Shown one piece after another: positions 35,296-44,810 of a DNA stretch of 64,000 bases. The translations under genes were made by a program, and so were the position numbers. The stretch covers positions 1,426,001 through 1,490,000 of the forward strand of contig CAWCOL010000009.1 in NCBI GenBank assembly GCA_963797175.1, in the 5' to 3' direction. The notes below the pieces were generated by a model, which saw only the letters and a program-made list of their open reading frames with translations, searched no databases and was not told the DNA's origin. This stretch comes from DATLLN01 sp963797175 (GTDB taxonomy: Bacteria; Actinomycetota; Thermoleophilia; Gaiellales; JAICJC01). Positions within the stretch are counted from its first letter, which is position 1; each line of letters begins with the position of its first letter.

Positions 35296-36880
35296 CTAGC
35301 TGCCGAGCGAGATACGGGGTGCGACCAGTGCCCAGGCCGCTGCCAGTATAGCCACCACGGCCGCTGCGGCTGCTGCCGGAGCGGGCGCCGCCGGTGTGGC
35401 GGAGAGCAGCTGGGGCAGCGCGACGGTGGTGGCCGCGAAGGCGGTGATCCACAGCGCCAGCGCGCGGCCGCGGTGGCCGTCGGTGCGCTCGGCCGCGACC
35501 GGATAGAGCGGCGCGAGCACGGCGCAGGCGAGGACGATCGCGAGCACAGCGGGCGTCGTCAGCAGCGCTCCCAGCGGGGCCAGCGGGTCGGTCGCGCCGG
35601 CCAGCGCGCGGGTGGCGCTGTGCGGCATCGTGCCGCCGGCGACCACTGCCAGGATGCCGCCCGCGGCGCCCTCGGCGAAGCGCCTGCGGGGCGTCGGCGC
35701 GGTCGCCGCGACCAGCACGATCGCCGGCCCCAAGCCGATCATCGCCAGGGGCACGGCCGCCAGCGGCGCCAGCACCCGGCCGCTCCAGCCGCGGCCGGCA
35801 CGCAGCCACAGCGCGGCCGCCGGTATGACGAGCAGCGCTGATGCCTCGGCCTGGTTCCAGAGCGCGGGCACCGCGACGGCGGTCAGCGCACAGCCCGCCG
35901 CGAACGGCGAGCGCCAGGCGAGCAGGCCGATGACGAGCGCGATCGGGATCGTCCAGGAGGGCGGATACACCGGGAACGCCGTCAGCAGCCACACCAGGCT
36001 GACGCCGGCCAGCGCGGCCGTGCCGGCGCGGCGCAGCGGCTCGACACGCGGCACCGGCAGGACTCGGTGCTCGCGTGAGGGCTCCTCGTCCTCCTCGGGC
36101 CGCAGCGCGGCGATCAGCGCGTCGCGCAGGCCGCGGGCGTCGGGGCGCTTGCGCGGGTCCTGGTCGAGCGCGCGATGCACCGCCTTGACCAGCGGGCGGG
36201 GCAGGTCGGGCCGCTTGTGGGCCAGGCTCGGCGCGCCCTTGCCCAGCCGCTCCAGCAGGTCGGAGAGCGACCGCGTGCGGAAGGGGTTGCCACCGGCCAG
36301 CGCCTCGTACAGGGTCAGGGCGGCGGCCCAGACGTCGGTCTTCTCGGTCGCCTGCTCCGCCGCGGGCCTGCTCGGGCGCCATGTACGAGAGCGTTCCCAG
36401 CACCCGCTCGTCCATCGTCTGCTCGGCCGCGTCGCGGTCGCGGGCGATGCCGAAGTCGGTCAGCACGACGTCGCCGTCGTCCGACACGAGGATGTTGGAC
36501 GGCTTGACGTCGCGGTGCACCACGCTGCGATCGTGGGCGTGGGCGAGGGCGTCGCAGACCGCGGCCACCGCCCGGATCGCCTCCTCGTCCGACAGCTCGG
36601 TGCGGTCGAACCGTGCGCCGACCACCAGCCGCGAGATCAGGTACGAGTGCTCCTCATCCCGCTCGACGCCGAGCACGGCGTGGATGTTGGGGTGGTCGAG
36701 CTTGGAGGCGGTGCGGGCCTCCCGGGCCGCGCGCGAGGCGAATCCCTCGCTGCGGCTGAACACCTTGACGGCCACCTCGCCGCCGCCCTGCAGGTCGCGG
36801 CCGGCGTAGACGGTGCCGAACCCGCCCCGCCCCAGCAGCCCCGTCAGCAGGTACCGGCCGGCGACCGTGCAACCGGTCAT
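35296..36880 (-). CDS. serine/threonine protein kinase with polytopic membrane C-terminus, one-base frameshift
   Basis: The N-terminal kinase domain runs from ATG 36880 (GRGGFGTVYAGRDL, VAVKVF, VVHRDVKPSNIL, DFGIARD, GTLSYMAPEQARG). The frame then breaks at about 36358-36365 (CCGCCGCGGGC). Dropping one base continues it as EQATEKTDVWAAALTLYEALAGG, completes the kinase (LVKAVHRALDQDPRKRPDARGL) and leads into a 280-residue region with about eight hydrophobic segments ending at 35296, 527 residues in all. The break is most likely a sequencing error. A kinase fused to a multi-pass membrane domain of unknown role, directly upstream of fhaA, is unusual. No PASTA repeats. Confidence 0.8.
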
Positions 36881-36976
36881 CTCGCTGCTCTGGGGGGCGT
36901 GTGCGGTCTGGGCCACGGGTTGAGATTTGCCTCCCGGCCCAAGACTCCTGCAACCGGCCGCATCCGGCTTGGGTGG

Positions 36977-36982
36977 TAGGGT
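36977..36982 (+). promoter_or_regulatory. -10 box (TAGGGT) of operon 36989-40787
   Basis: TAGGGT ends 6 bases before GTG 36989; leaderless geometry. Confidence 0.5.
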
Positions 36983-36988
36983 CCCGAC

Positions 36989-38260
36989 GTGCCGCCGGAG
37001 GACTTTTTCGACGATCAGTGGGAGGAGCCGAGCCGGACGCACGAGACGGCGCCGATGCAGCCGGCGCCCGAGACACCGCGGCGCGGCGAGCCGGAGCAGC
37101 CCGCAGCGCCCGCCGAACCGCCTCCCTCCGACCGGCCCGGGCGACGCCCTTCGCGGCGTCCCTCGCGCGGCTCGGGTGGCTCCGGAGGCTCGGGAGACGG
37201 CCGGGGCGGCGGCATCCCGCGGCCGACGTCGATGCCAAACCTCGAGGTCGGCCGGCTCGCGCTGCTGGGGGGCGGCATCCTCGTCGTCGTGCTGCTGCTG
37301 GCGCTGGTCGCCCGCAGTTGCAGCGGCAACGGCACGTCCTCCGCCAACGAGAAGTACCTGTCACAGGTCAAGTCGGCGCTCCACCTCTCCGACCAGGCCG
37401 GCGCCAAGCTGGCGACCCTGACCCGCGCCGCCCGGCCGATGCAGGCCAGCGCCGCCGCCGCCCAGGCGACCGCCGCGGCCGACCTCGAAAAGCAGGCGGT
37501 GCAGGAGGCCAACGCGATCAAGCCGACGAAGCAGGCCCAGGCGGCGCACGGCGCGCTGATCCAGGCGCTCTCCTATCGCCAGCAGGGCCTCACCTGCCTC
37601 GCCGCCGCGCTGCCCCCGGCGTACAAGGCGAAGGCGGGCCCGGCCGCCGCATCCGTCACGCCGTGCATGCAGCAGCTGCTGGCGTCCGACGTCGTCTACC
37701 TCTCCTCGTACCAGGGCGTGCTCAACAACGCCCTGAGCGACGCGCACGTCGCGGCGCGGGCGCCCAGCTCGGTGATCCTGCCGCAGTCCAGCGTGCCCAC
37801 AGTGACCACGGCTGGGGCGACGCAGATGCTCCAGCGGCTGAAGCCGGGCACGGCCACACATGGGCTGCACGGCATGAGCCTGGACACGGTCATCGCCCAG
37901 TCCGGCGGCCAGAACGTGACGCTGCGGCCGGGCGGTGAGGTCAACCAGGTCAAGGCCAACTCCGACCTGGCGCTGGTCGTCACGGCGACCAACGGCGGCG
38001 ACTTCGAGGAGCTCGACGTCAAGGTCACGGCCACGCTCCAGGCGCCGGGCAAGTCGAAGGTGACGAAGTCGGCGACCATCGACCAGGTCGCCTCCAAGCA
38101 GAAGGCGACGGTGACGATCACGGGCCTCGGCGCCGACGCCAGCAACTTCAACTTCTCGTCCGACGTCAAGCTGACCGTGCTGGTGGAGCCGGTGCCCGGC
38201 GAGCGCACGACCAGCAACAACAAGGGCGTGTACACCATCGCCTTCACCGTCGGGCAGTGA
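36989..38260 (+). CDS. membrane-anchored protein with C-terminal CARDB/Ig-like domain
   Basis: A 423-residue type II-like membrane protein. Residues 1-90 are cytoplasmic, Pro/Glu/Arg-rich and disordered (RRPSRRPSRGSGGSGGSG); one transmembrane helix lies at about 93-110 (LALLGGGILVVVLLLALVA). The outer part has an Ala-rich helical bundle with two Cys (LTCLAAA, VTPCMQQ), and the last 120 residues form a beta-sandwich (LVVTATNGGDFEELDVKVTATL, GERTTSNNKGVYTIAF) of the kind in CARDB-like domains. Function unknown; divergent from the kinase cluster, so a wall-related role is a reasonable guess. Confidence 0.65.
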   Translation: MPPEDFFDDQWEEPSRTHETAPMQPAPETPRRGEPEQPAAPAEPPPSDRPGRRPSRRPSRGSGGSGGSGDGRGGGIPRPTSMPNLEVGRLALLGGGILVVVLLLALVARSCSGNGTSSANEKYLSQVKSALHLSDQAGAKLATLTRAARPMQASAAAAQATAAADLEKQAVQEANAIKPTKQAQAAHGALIQALSYRQQGLTCLAAALPPAYKAKAGPAAASVTPCMQQLLASDVVYLSSYQGVLNNALSDAHVAARAPSSVILPQSSVPTVTTAGATQMLQRLKPGTATHGLHGMSLDTVIAQSGGQNVTLRPGGEVNQVKANSDLALVVTATNGGDFEELDVKVTATLQAPGKSKVTKSATIDQVASKQKATVTITGLGADASNFNFSSDVKLTVLVEPVPGERTTSNNKGVYTIAFTVGQ

Positions 38261-38736
38261 GCACTGCGGACACCGCGCTGTGGGTCGCCGTCGGTGCCGC
38301 CGTCGCGGCCGCGCTGTTGCTGCTGGCCGTCATCTGGCTGTGGATGCAGCTGCGGCGGCTGCGGCGCGGCCAGCTGACGGTGCTCGGCACCGACCAGCAC
38401 GACCTGGTGGAGTACGCGATGGGCCTGCTGGCCCGGGTGGAGACGGTCGAGGCCCGCGCCGGCGAGGTGGAGGGCATCGTCGACTCGATCGGCCGGCGGG
38501 TGGACTCGTGCCTCCAGCACCGGTCGATGGTGCGGTACGATGCGCTCGACGGGTCCGGCGGCAGGCAGTCGCTCTCCATGGCCCTGCTCGACGCCGACGG
38601 ATCCGGGTTCGTGCTGACGGCCATCCAGGACCGCGAGTATGCCCGCATCTACGTCAAGGAGCTGCGCCAAGGCGAGCCCGATCTGGAGCTCTCGCCGGAG
38701 GAGCGCAAGGCGGTGGACGAGGCCCGCGTCGTGTGA
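38257..38736 (+). CDS. DUF4446 family membrane protein
   Basis: A 159-residue protein with an N-terminal transmembrane helix (VGAAVAAALLLLAVIWLWMQL), a coiled-coil linker (QHDLVEYAMGLLARVETVEARAGEVEGIV) and the conserved DUF4446 segment HRSMVRYDALDGSGGRQSLSMALLDADGSGFVLTAIQDREYARIYVKEL. Function is unknown across the family. GTG start in GTGA overlap with the previous gene and the same kind of overlap at its own stop, so three genes are translationally coupled. Confidence 0.8.
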   Translation: MSTADTALWVAVGAAVAAALLLLAVIWLWMQLRRLRRGQLTVLGTDQHDLVEYAMGLLARVETVEARAGEVEGIVDSIGRRVDSCLQHRSMVRYDALDGSGGRQSLSMALLDADGSGFVLTAIQDREYARIYVKELRQGEPDLELSPEERKAVDEARVV

Positions 38737-39134
38737 GCACCGTGGGTGAGATCATTGTCCGCGAGGCGCGCGGCGAGGAGCTGCACTGCCTGGACGTGAT
38801 GGCGGCGGAGGTGGCATCGGTCCCCGCCGTTCCGGCGACGCCTGAGGTCGTGTTCGTCGCCGAGGCCGGGCAGCACCTGGCCGGGTTCGCGGCGGTGCGC
38901 CGGGCGCACCAGACGCTGCTGGTGGACCGGCTCGTGGTCGCCCTCACCGACGAGGGCCGGGGCGTCGGCAACCGGCTGCTGGACTGGGTCGAGGGCTACG
39001 GCGTCAGCCGGCGGCTGGCCCGTGTGCGGATCGCCGTCGAGCGGGAGAACCGCGTCGCCCGCGAGTTCTACCGCCGTCGCGGGTACGCACCCGCCGGCGG
39101 CGACGCGGTCGAGCGCGAGCTCGTGCACGAGTAG
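38733..39134 (+). CDS. GNAT-family N-acetyltransferase
   Basis: A 133-residue acetyltransferase with VDRLVVALTDEGRGVGNRLLDWVEGYG (acetyl-CoA loop near GRGVGNRL) and the C-terminal RIAVERENRVAREFYRRRGYAP strand-helix that ends the fold. Substrate unknown. GTG start in GTGA overlap with the DUF4446 gene. Confidence 0.8.
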   Translation: MSTVGEIIVREARGEELHCLDVMAAEVASVPAVPATPEVVFVAEAGQHLAGFAAVRRAHQTLLVDRLVVALTDEGRGVGNRLLDWVEGYGVSRRLARVRIAVERENRVAREFYRRRGYAPAGGDAVERELVHE

Positions 39135-39160
39135 CCGGGCCGCCCGGCCGCGGGCTGGTG

Positions 39161-39166
39161 TACCGT
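39161..39166 (+). promoter_or_regulatory. -10 box (TACCGT) of phosphate-uptake pair
   Basis: TACCGT ends 8 bases before GTG 39175, giving the PhoU-like/pit pair its own candidate promoter. Confidence 0.45.
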
Positions 39167-39174
39167 GTCGCGCC

Positions 39175-39795
39175 GTGCCCAGGTTCCGCCTGACCCCCCA
39201 GAACCGCGAGTTCTACAGCCTGCTCAACCAGGCGGCGGCCAACCTGGTGACCACCGCCGGTATGCTGCTCGACCTGCTCGAGCACTACCCCGGCCGCAGG
39301 GCGCTCGTCGCCGAGATCAAGGATCGCGAGCACGAGGGCGACCGGGTCACCCACGAGATCGTCCAGCTGATGAACAAGACGTTCGTCACGCCGATCGACC
39401 GCGAGGACATCTACGCGCTGGCCACGTCCCTGGACGACGTCTGCGACCTGATGGACGAGGTCGCCGACGAGCTGAACCTGTACGGGGTCGAGGAGGTGCC
39501 GCCGGAGGCGATCGAGCAGGCCGGCGTCATCTTCCGCGCCGTCGGCAAGCTGTCCGACGCGATCGAGAACCTGGACGGCCTGCGCCCGATCGACCAGCAC
39601 CTGGTGGACATCCACACGCTGGAGGACGAGGGCGACCGGATCGTCCGGTCGGCCACCGCCAAGCTGTTCTCCGGCGGCCTCGACCCGCTGATCGTGATCC
39701 GCTGGAAGGACATCCACCGTGACCTCGAGCAGGCTGTGGACGGCTGCCAGCGTGCGGCGCACGTCCTGGAGAGCGTCTACCTGAAGAACCGATGA
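39175..39795 (+). CDS. DUF47/PhoU-like phosphate transport regulator
   Basis: A 206-residue all-helical protein of the DUF47 (TIGR00153-like) family, typical partner of Pit transporters. It shows two PhoU-like repeats with acidic metal-binding motifs: EIKDREHEGDRVTHEIV near residue 45 and HTLEDEGDRIVRSA near residue 150, plus DREDIYALATSLDDVCDLMDEVAD. Probably modulates the transporter in response to phosphate or metal-phosphate. ATGA overlap couples it to pit. Confidence 0.88.
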   Translation: MPRFRLTPQNREFYSLLNQAAANLVTTAGMLLDLLEHYPGRRALVAEIKDREHEGDRVTHEIVQLMNKTFVTPIDREDIYALATSLDDVCDLMDEVADELNLYGVEEVPPEAIEQAGVIFRAVGKLSDAIENLDGLRPIDQHLVDIHTLEDEGDRIVRSATAKLFSGGLDPLIVIRWKDIHRDLEQAVDGCQRAAHVLESVYLKNR

Positions 39796-40787
39796 GCGAT
39801 CCGGTGCTGGTGGCGGTCGTCGTCATCGCCCTCGGGTTCGACTTCACCAACGGCTTCCACGACACGGCGAATGCGGTCGCCACGACCGTGTCCACCCGCG
39901 CGTTGCCGCCGCGCCTGGCGGTGCTGATCGCGGCGATCGCGAACTTCGCGGGCGCCTTCGTCTCCACGGCGGTCGCCAAGTTCATCTGGCAGGACCTGCT
40001 CAGCCCCAACCTCGCCGTGACCGGGCGGCTGCTGATCGCCGCGCTGATCGGCGCGACGGCGTGGAACCTGGCGACCTGGTACCTGGGGCTGCCGTCGTCA
40101 TCGTCGCACGCGCTGATCGGCGGGCTGGTCGGCGCCGCGCTGGCCGCGGCCGGCACCTCGGCGGTGCAGTGGGACGGCCTGTGGCAGAAGGTCGCGCTGC
40201 CGGCCGTCCAGAGCCCGATCCTTGGGTTCCTGATCGCCGGCGGCGTGATGCTGGTCATCCTCTGGGCCTTCCGGCGCACCCCGCCGGCCCCGCTCAACCG
40301 CGGCTTCCGCCTGCTCCAGATCGCCTCGGGCACGCTGATGGCGTTCTTCCACGGCACCAACGATGCGCAGAAGACGATGGGGGTGATCACGCTGGCGCTA
40401 GCGTCCAGCGGGCACCTGTCGAACTCGGACACCGTCCCGACGTGGGTGATCCTCGCATCCGGCCTCGCGATCGGCCTGGGCACGTACGTGGGGGGCTGGC
40501 GAATCATGCGGACGATGGGCACCAGGATCTTCAACCTCGAGTCGCCCCAGGGGTTCGCCGCGCAGACGGCGGCGACCACGGTGCTCTGGTACACCGGCAA
40601 GGTCGGCTTCCCGATCTCGACGACCCAGGTCATCTCCGGCTCCGTGCTCGGCGCCGGGGCCACCACGCGGGCTTCGGCGGTGCGGTGGGGCGTCGCCGCG
40701 AACATCGTCGTCGCGTGGCTGCTGACGCTGCCGGCGGCCGCGCTGGTCGCGGCGGTCGTCTACGAGACGATCGGCCCGCTGGTGTAG
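39792..40787 (+). CDS. pit: inorganic phosphate transporter, Pit family
   Basis: Low-affinity uptake of metal-phosphate complexes driven by proton gradient. The 331-residue protein has about ten hydrophobic segments and both Pit signature repeats: GFDFTNGFHDTANAVATTV at the N-terminus and FHGTNDAQKTMGVI mid-protein, plus PSSSSHALIGGLVGAA and PISTTQVISGSVLGAGA. Coupled by ATGA to the DUF47 regulator. Smaller than E. coli PitA but normal for the actinobacterial and archaeal form. Confidence 0.93.
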   Translation: MSDPVLVAVVVIALGFDFTNGFHDTANAVATTVSTRALPPRLAVLIAAIANFAGAFVSTAVAKFIWQDLLSPNLAVTGRLLIAALIGATAWNLATWYLGLPSSSSHALIGGLVGAALAAAGTSAVQWDGLWQKVALPAVQSPILGFLIAGGVMLVILWAFRRTPPAPLNRGFRLLQIASGTLMAFFHGTNDAQKTMGVITLALASSGHLSNSDTVPTWVILASGLAIGLGTYVGGWRIMRTMGTRIFNLESPQGFAAQTAATTVLWYTGKVGFPISTTQVISGSVLGAGATTRASAVRWGVAANIVVAWLLTLPAAALVAAVVYETIGPLV

Positions 40788-40819
40788 GGACGACCGCCGC
40801 TGGGCGCCGGTAGGCGGTT

Positions 40820-40825
40820 TACCCT
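40820..40825 (+). promoter_or_regulatory. -10 box (TACCCT) of HD-GYP gene
   Basis: TACCCT lies 25 bases before GTG 40851 and 9 bases before an out-of-frame ATG at 40835 that opens a 31-codon frame. A short leader is likely. Confidence 0.4.
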
Positions 40826-40850
40826 GTTCCGGGGATGCCTGGCCTATTGG

Positions 40851-42927
40851 GTGCCGACTACGTTTCCGGTTGTAATGCCGAATCACTCCCTCGCAGGGGT
40901 GCGAGACGTGAACGGTCGCCGGGGGGTTGATCTCGCCAACGTCGCGAGGTGCCTGGGCGAGCTGTCTGCAGCGCGTACCAGGGCCGATCTCTTCGACGCG
41001 GCCGCGTCCGCAGCCATCGATCTGACCGGTGCCGCGACGGCGGCGGTGGGGAGCCCGGTCGCCGACCCGACGGTGTGGCGATGGGCCGGCCCGGCGCCCT
41101 CGGTCAGCGTCCGCCGGCTGGTCGATCTGGCCGAGGAGGCCGTCCTCACCGGCGGCACCGCCGGCGTTCGCGTCCGCCAGGCGCAGCTGACGGCCGTGGC
41201 CGTCGAGCGTGGCGGCCGCCCCGCCGGCGTCCTGGTCGCGGCGCTGCCGTCGGGCGGGGCGCAGGCCGCCGCCCGCCTGGAGCTGCTGCGCATGGTCGCC
41301 GCCCACACCGGCCGGTGCCTGGAGGCGCTGGAGCGCGTGCGGCCGGCGGCGGAGGAGCCGGCGCCCGCTCCCGACGAGCGCGGGGCCGACCAGCTCGAGC
41401 TGGTGCGGTCGCTCTCGGCCGCGCTGGTGCGCGCCCGCACCGAGCAGGAGGTCGGCCAGGTGGTCGCCCGGGAGCTGCGGCGGGTGATCGACCACCGGTC
41501 GTGCCGCTTCTACATCCCGTCCGCGGATGGCAGCACCCTGCTCGCGATCGTGCATCACGGCCTGGGCGACCCGGCCGCGGACGATCTCGACGTGCGCCCG
41601 CGCGAGGGGCTGGTGGCCCGGGTGTTCGCGAGCGCCGAGGCGGAGCGGGTGGACGATGCCGCCGGCAGCGGACGACGAGCGCTGGGGCCGGTCGCTGATC
41701 GCGGCGCCGATGGTCGCGGAGAACGGGCCGCTGGGCGTCGTGGTGCTGGGCAAGGATGACCCGGCCGGCTTCGACGACGGCGACCTGCGCCTGCTGTCCG
41801 TGATCGCCACCCAGGCGGCCGCCGCCTGCGACGGCGTCCGCGTCCACGCGGAGCAGCGGGAAGCGGCCGAGGTGTCCGAGGCGCTGCTCGACCTGGGAGC
41901 GGCGCTGTCGCTCCAGTCCAGCGTGGACGGCATCGCGCGGATGCTCGCGCTGGCGATCGACCGCCTGATCGCCTGTGCCGGGATCTCGATCTGGCTGCGC
42001 GACGGCGACGAGCTGGCCTCGGCGACGCTGGTCGGCTACACGCCGCAGGAGCACGCCAGGCTGTCCGCCGTGCGGCTTGCGCCCGCGGACGAGCCGCTGG
42101 CGTCGGCGATCGCGTCGCGGCGGGTGTCGGTGGTCGGCCTCGACTCCGCACCGAAGCTCGCGCGGGCCCTGGACGGGGTCCCCGCCGGCACGACGCTCGC
42201 CCTCATCCCGATCGGCGAGCGCGCGGCCAACCGGGGCCTGATCGCCGTGCAGCGTGGGCCGCGCCGGGGCGCGCCGGAGCGGCGGGACGAGCAGATGCTG
42301 CTGGGCATCGCCGACCAGGCGCTGCTGGCCCTGACCAACCGGTCGCTGGTGGACGAGCTGGAGACCTCGTTCCTGGCCACCATCGAGGCACTGGGCAACG
42401 CCCTCGACCTGAAGGACTCCTACACCAACGACCATGCCCAGGCGCTGGTCGGGCTGTGCTCCGCCGTCGCCGAGCGGATGGGCATGTCGGACGCCGCCGT
42501 CCGCGACGTCACGTTCGCCGCCGCGCTGCACGACATCGGCAAGATCGGGATCCCGCAGGAGATCCTCAACAAGCCGGCCAGGCTGACCGAGGACGAGTTC
42601 GAGGTGATGAAGACGCACCCGGCGCTGGGCGCGCGGATCATCGAGCCGGTGCCGGCGCTGTCCGGGGCGCGGGAGCTGGTGCTGGCCTGCCACGAGCACT
42701 ACGACGGCGGCGGGTATCCGTTCTCGCTGCGCGGTGAGGAGATCCCGGCGGGCGCGCGCGTCATCCTCGCCTGCGACGCGTTCCACGCCATGACCTCGGA
42801 CCGCGTCTACCGCAAGGCGATGGGCACGCCCGACGCCGTGGCCGAGCTCAAGCGCTGCTCGGGGCGCCAGTTCGATCCCGAGGTGGTGGACTCGCTGGTC
42901 GAAGTCATCGCGACCGCGCGGGGGTGA
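40851..42927 (+). CDS. GAF-GAF-GAF-HD-GYP cyclic di-GMP phosphodiesterase-like protein, one-base frameshift
   Basis: A 691-residue signalling protein when repaired. Three GAF-like sensor modules lie at about 35-165, 183-340 and 345-500; the HD-GYP domain follows with HDIGKIGIP, HPALGARIIEPV and HEHYDGGGYPFSLRGEEIP, the catalytic set for hydrolysing cyclic di-GMP. The frame breaks at 41670-41671: deleting one G in GCAGCGGACGAC restores DDERWGRSLIAAPMV and the rest of GAF2, so an indel error is the likely cause. GTG 40851 is used; ATG 40875 is possible. No transmembrane segment, so cytosolic. Its 3' end overlaps ligD on the other strand by 23 bases. Confidence 0.82.
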
Positions 42928-43831
42928 CGGCCCGGGGCAGGCGCTGCCGCTGCTCCAGCACCGGTGCGAACAGGTCGCCGTGCTCCTGGACGCGGTCGAG
43001 CACGGCGTCCCAGCGGAAGACCAGCAGGCCGGGGTCGCCGCCGGCCTCGCATGCCTCGACCTCGTCCCAGCGGAGGGGCGTCGACACCGTCGGCTCCGGC
43101 CGCGCCCGCAGGGAGTAGACCGAGATGGTCGTCTTGCGCCGGTCGTTCTGGCTCCAGTCGATCAGCACCCGGCCGTCACGGAGCTCCTTGCGCATGTTGC
43201 TGACCACCAGCTCGCCGTGCTCCTCCTCGAGCAGCCGGGCGGCGTCGCGGGCGAGGTCCTTGGTGCGGTCGTAGCCGGTGCGGCCGTTCAGCGGCACGTA
43301 GAGCTGGAGCCCCTTCGAGCCGGACGTCTTCGGGTAGCTCTCCAGTCCGTGGCCGGACAGCAGGTCGCGCAGCCAGAGGGCCACCCGGCAGCACTCGACG
43401 ATCGTCGCCGGCGGCCCCGGGTCGAGGTCGAACACCATCGAGGTCGGCACGTCCACGTTGCGCGCCCGCGCCAGCGAGGTGTGCAGCTCGAGGTCGGCCA
43501 GGTTCGCGGCCCACAGCAGGGTGGGCAGGTCGTCGACGACCGTGTAGTTGACGGCGCGGCCGTCGCCGCGGTTCTCGACCGCCACCGTCCGCACCCACTC
43601 GGGACGGTGCTTCGGCGCATCCTTCTGGTAGAAGAACTCGCCGTCCACGCCGTTGGGGTAGCGCTTCATCGTCAGCGCGCGGTCGCGCAGATGAGGCAGG
43701 AGGACGTCGGAGATCGCCCGGTAGTAGGCGATCACGTTGCCCTTGGTGAAACCGGTCTGCGGGTAGAGCACCTTGTCGGTGTTCGAGAGCTTGAGCGTGC
43801 GGCCCTCGACCTCGATCGTGTCGCCGCTCAC
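42905..43831 (-). CDS. ligD: LigD-type polymerase domain protein (end-joining primase/polymerase)
   Basis: A stand-alone 308-residue PolDom of bacterial non-homologous end joining: it adds nucleotides at broken ends. Motifs: KVLYPQTGFTKGNVIAYYRAIS, the catalytic FDLDPGPPA (DxD), KTSGSKGLQLYVPL, LDxxR-like VLIDWSQNDRRKTTISVYSLRARPEPTVSTPL with a catalytic Asp. GTG start in GTGA overlap with the ligase gene upstream. The LigD parts are thus split into separate genes, and the 3'-phosphoesterase domain and Ku are not in this window. Confidence 0.92.
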   Translation of the reverse strand: MSGDTIEVEGRTLKLSNTDKVLYPQTGFTKGNVIAYYRAISDVLLPHLRDRALTMKRYPNGVDGEFFYQKDAPKHRPEWVRTVAVENRGDGRAVNYTVVDDLPTLLWAANLADLELHTSLARARNVDVPTSMVFDLDPGPPATIVECCRVALWLRDLLSGHGLESYPKTSGSKGLQLYVPLNGRTGYDRTKDLARDAARLLEEEHGELVVSNMRKELRDGRVLIDWSQNDRRKTTISVYSLRARPEPTVSTPLRWDEVEACEAGGDPGLLVFRWDAVLDRVQEHGDLFAPVLEQRQRLPRAVTPARSR

Positions 43832-44763
43832 GTCAGCTGCTCGATCAGGCACTCGGCGGGCTGCTTGTCGTCGCGAAAGCGCAGGAGGCGGGCGCCGTGG
43901 CGGATGCTGCCGCCGCTGGCGTGGTCGTAGCTCACCTCCAGCACCAGCTCGGGCCGGAGCCGGGCGAAGCTCGTGTCGCGGCTCGCCGACCAGCGGTTGG
44001 GCGCGCCGTCGCCGCGCTCGCCGGTCTCCAGCGGGCGGACGATCTCGAGCAGCTCCTTGGCGCGGCGGGCGGTGAACCCGGAGCAGTGGCCGACGCCGCG
44101 CAGCGTCCCGTCGCCCTGGTACAGCCCGATCATGATCGATCCGACGCGGTCGCCCGAGGCAGCCATCCGCCAGCCGATCGCCACGCAGTCGATTGTGCGG
44201 CGGCGCTTGATCTTGAGCATCCCCTTGCGCTCCCCCGGCAGGTAGGGGTCGTCCGCGCGCTTGGCGATCACGCCCTCGCCGTGCTGGAGCCAGCGCTCGG
44301 TCTCGGCAGCCTCGGCGGTCTGGTCGATCAGCCGTACGGGTTCCTTGACCGCCTCGGCGAGCAGTGCCCGCCGCTCGGCGAACGGCAGCTCGAGCAGCGA
44401 CCGGCCGTTCTCCTCGAGCAGGTCGAAGGCGACGAAGGTGGCGGGCCGTGCCTCGGCCAGCATCTCGACGCGGGATGCCGCCGGGTGGATCCGCTCCTGG
44501 AGCGCCTCGAAGTCCGCCTCGCCGTCGGGGCCGGGGACGATCAGCTCGCCGTCCATGACGTAGCGGCCGGGCGGGAAGGAGAGCTCGGGGAAGTAGCGGT
44601 CGAGCGACTTGCCGTTGCGCGACTGGAGCTCGTGCTCGGCGCCCTCGACGAAGACAACGGTGCGGAAGCCGTCCAGCTTCGGCTCGTAGAGCCAGCCCTC
44701 CGCGGCCGGCACCTCGTCGGCGGCCTTGGCGAGCTGCGGCATCAACGGTCGCGGCAAGGTCAT
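43828..44763 (-). CDS. ATP-dependent DNA ligase
   Basis: Seals nicks using ATP; with the adjacent PolDom it forms an end-joining pair. The 311-residue protein has the adenylation Lys29 in YEPKLDGFR, motif III-like VMDGELIV, FVAFDLL, EGVIAKRADDPYLPG and KIKRRRTIDCVAIG, then an OB-fold with SGFTARRAKELLE and LVLEVSYDHASGGSIRHG. It resembles LigC/LigD-ligase forms. The start is ATG 44763 by domain fit, though the ribosome site is weak. Heads the two-gene unit. Confidence 0.9.
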   Translation of the reverse strand: MTLPRPLMPQLAKAADEVPAAEGWLYEPKLDGFRTVVFVEGAEHELQSRNGKSLDRYFPELSFPPGRYVMDGELIVPGPDGEADFEALQERIHPAASRVEMLAEARPATFVAFDLLEENGRSLLELPFAERRALLAEAVKEPVRLIDQTAEAAETERWLQHGEGVIAKRADDPYLPGERKGMLKIKRRRTIDCVAIGWRMAASGDRVGSIMIGLYQGDGTLRGVGHCSGFTARRAKELLEIVRPLETGERGDGAPNRWSASRDTSFARLRPELVLEVSYDHASGGSIRHGARLLRFRDDKQPAECLIEQLT

Positions 44764-44810
44764 CCCCGGTGGATAGCACAGAGACGGCCAGATGCCCAAC
44801 CTGCGAAACC

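Noticed and set aside
40835..40930. 31-codon ATG frame 9 bases after a TACCCT box, before the HD-GYP gene
   Set aside because: Translation is unremarkable and overlaps the better-supported GTG start at 40851; a leader peptide cannot be excluded but nothing supports it.
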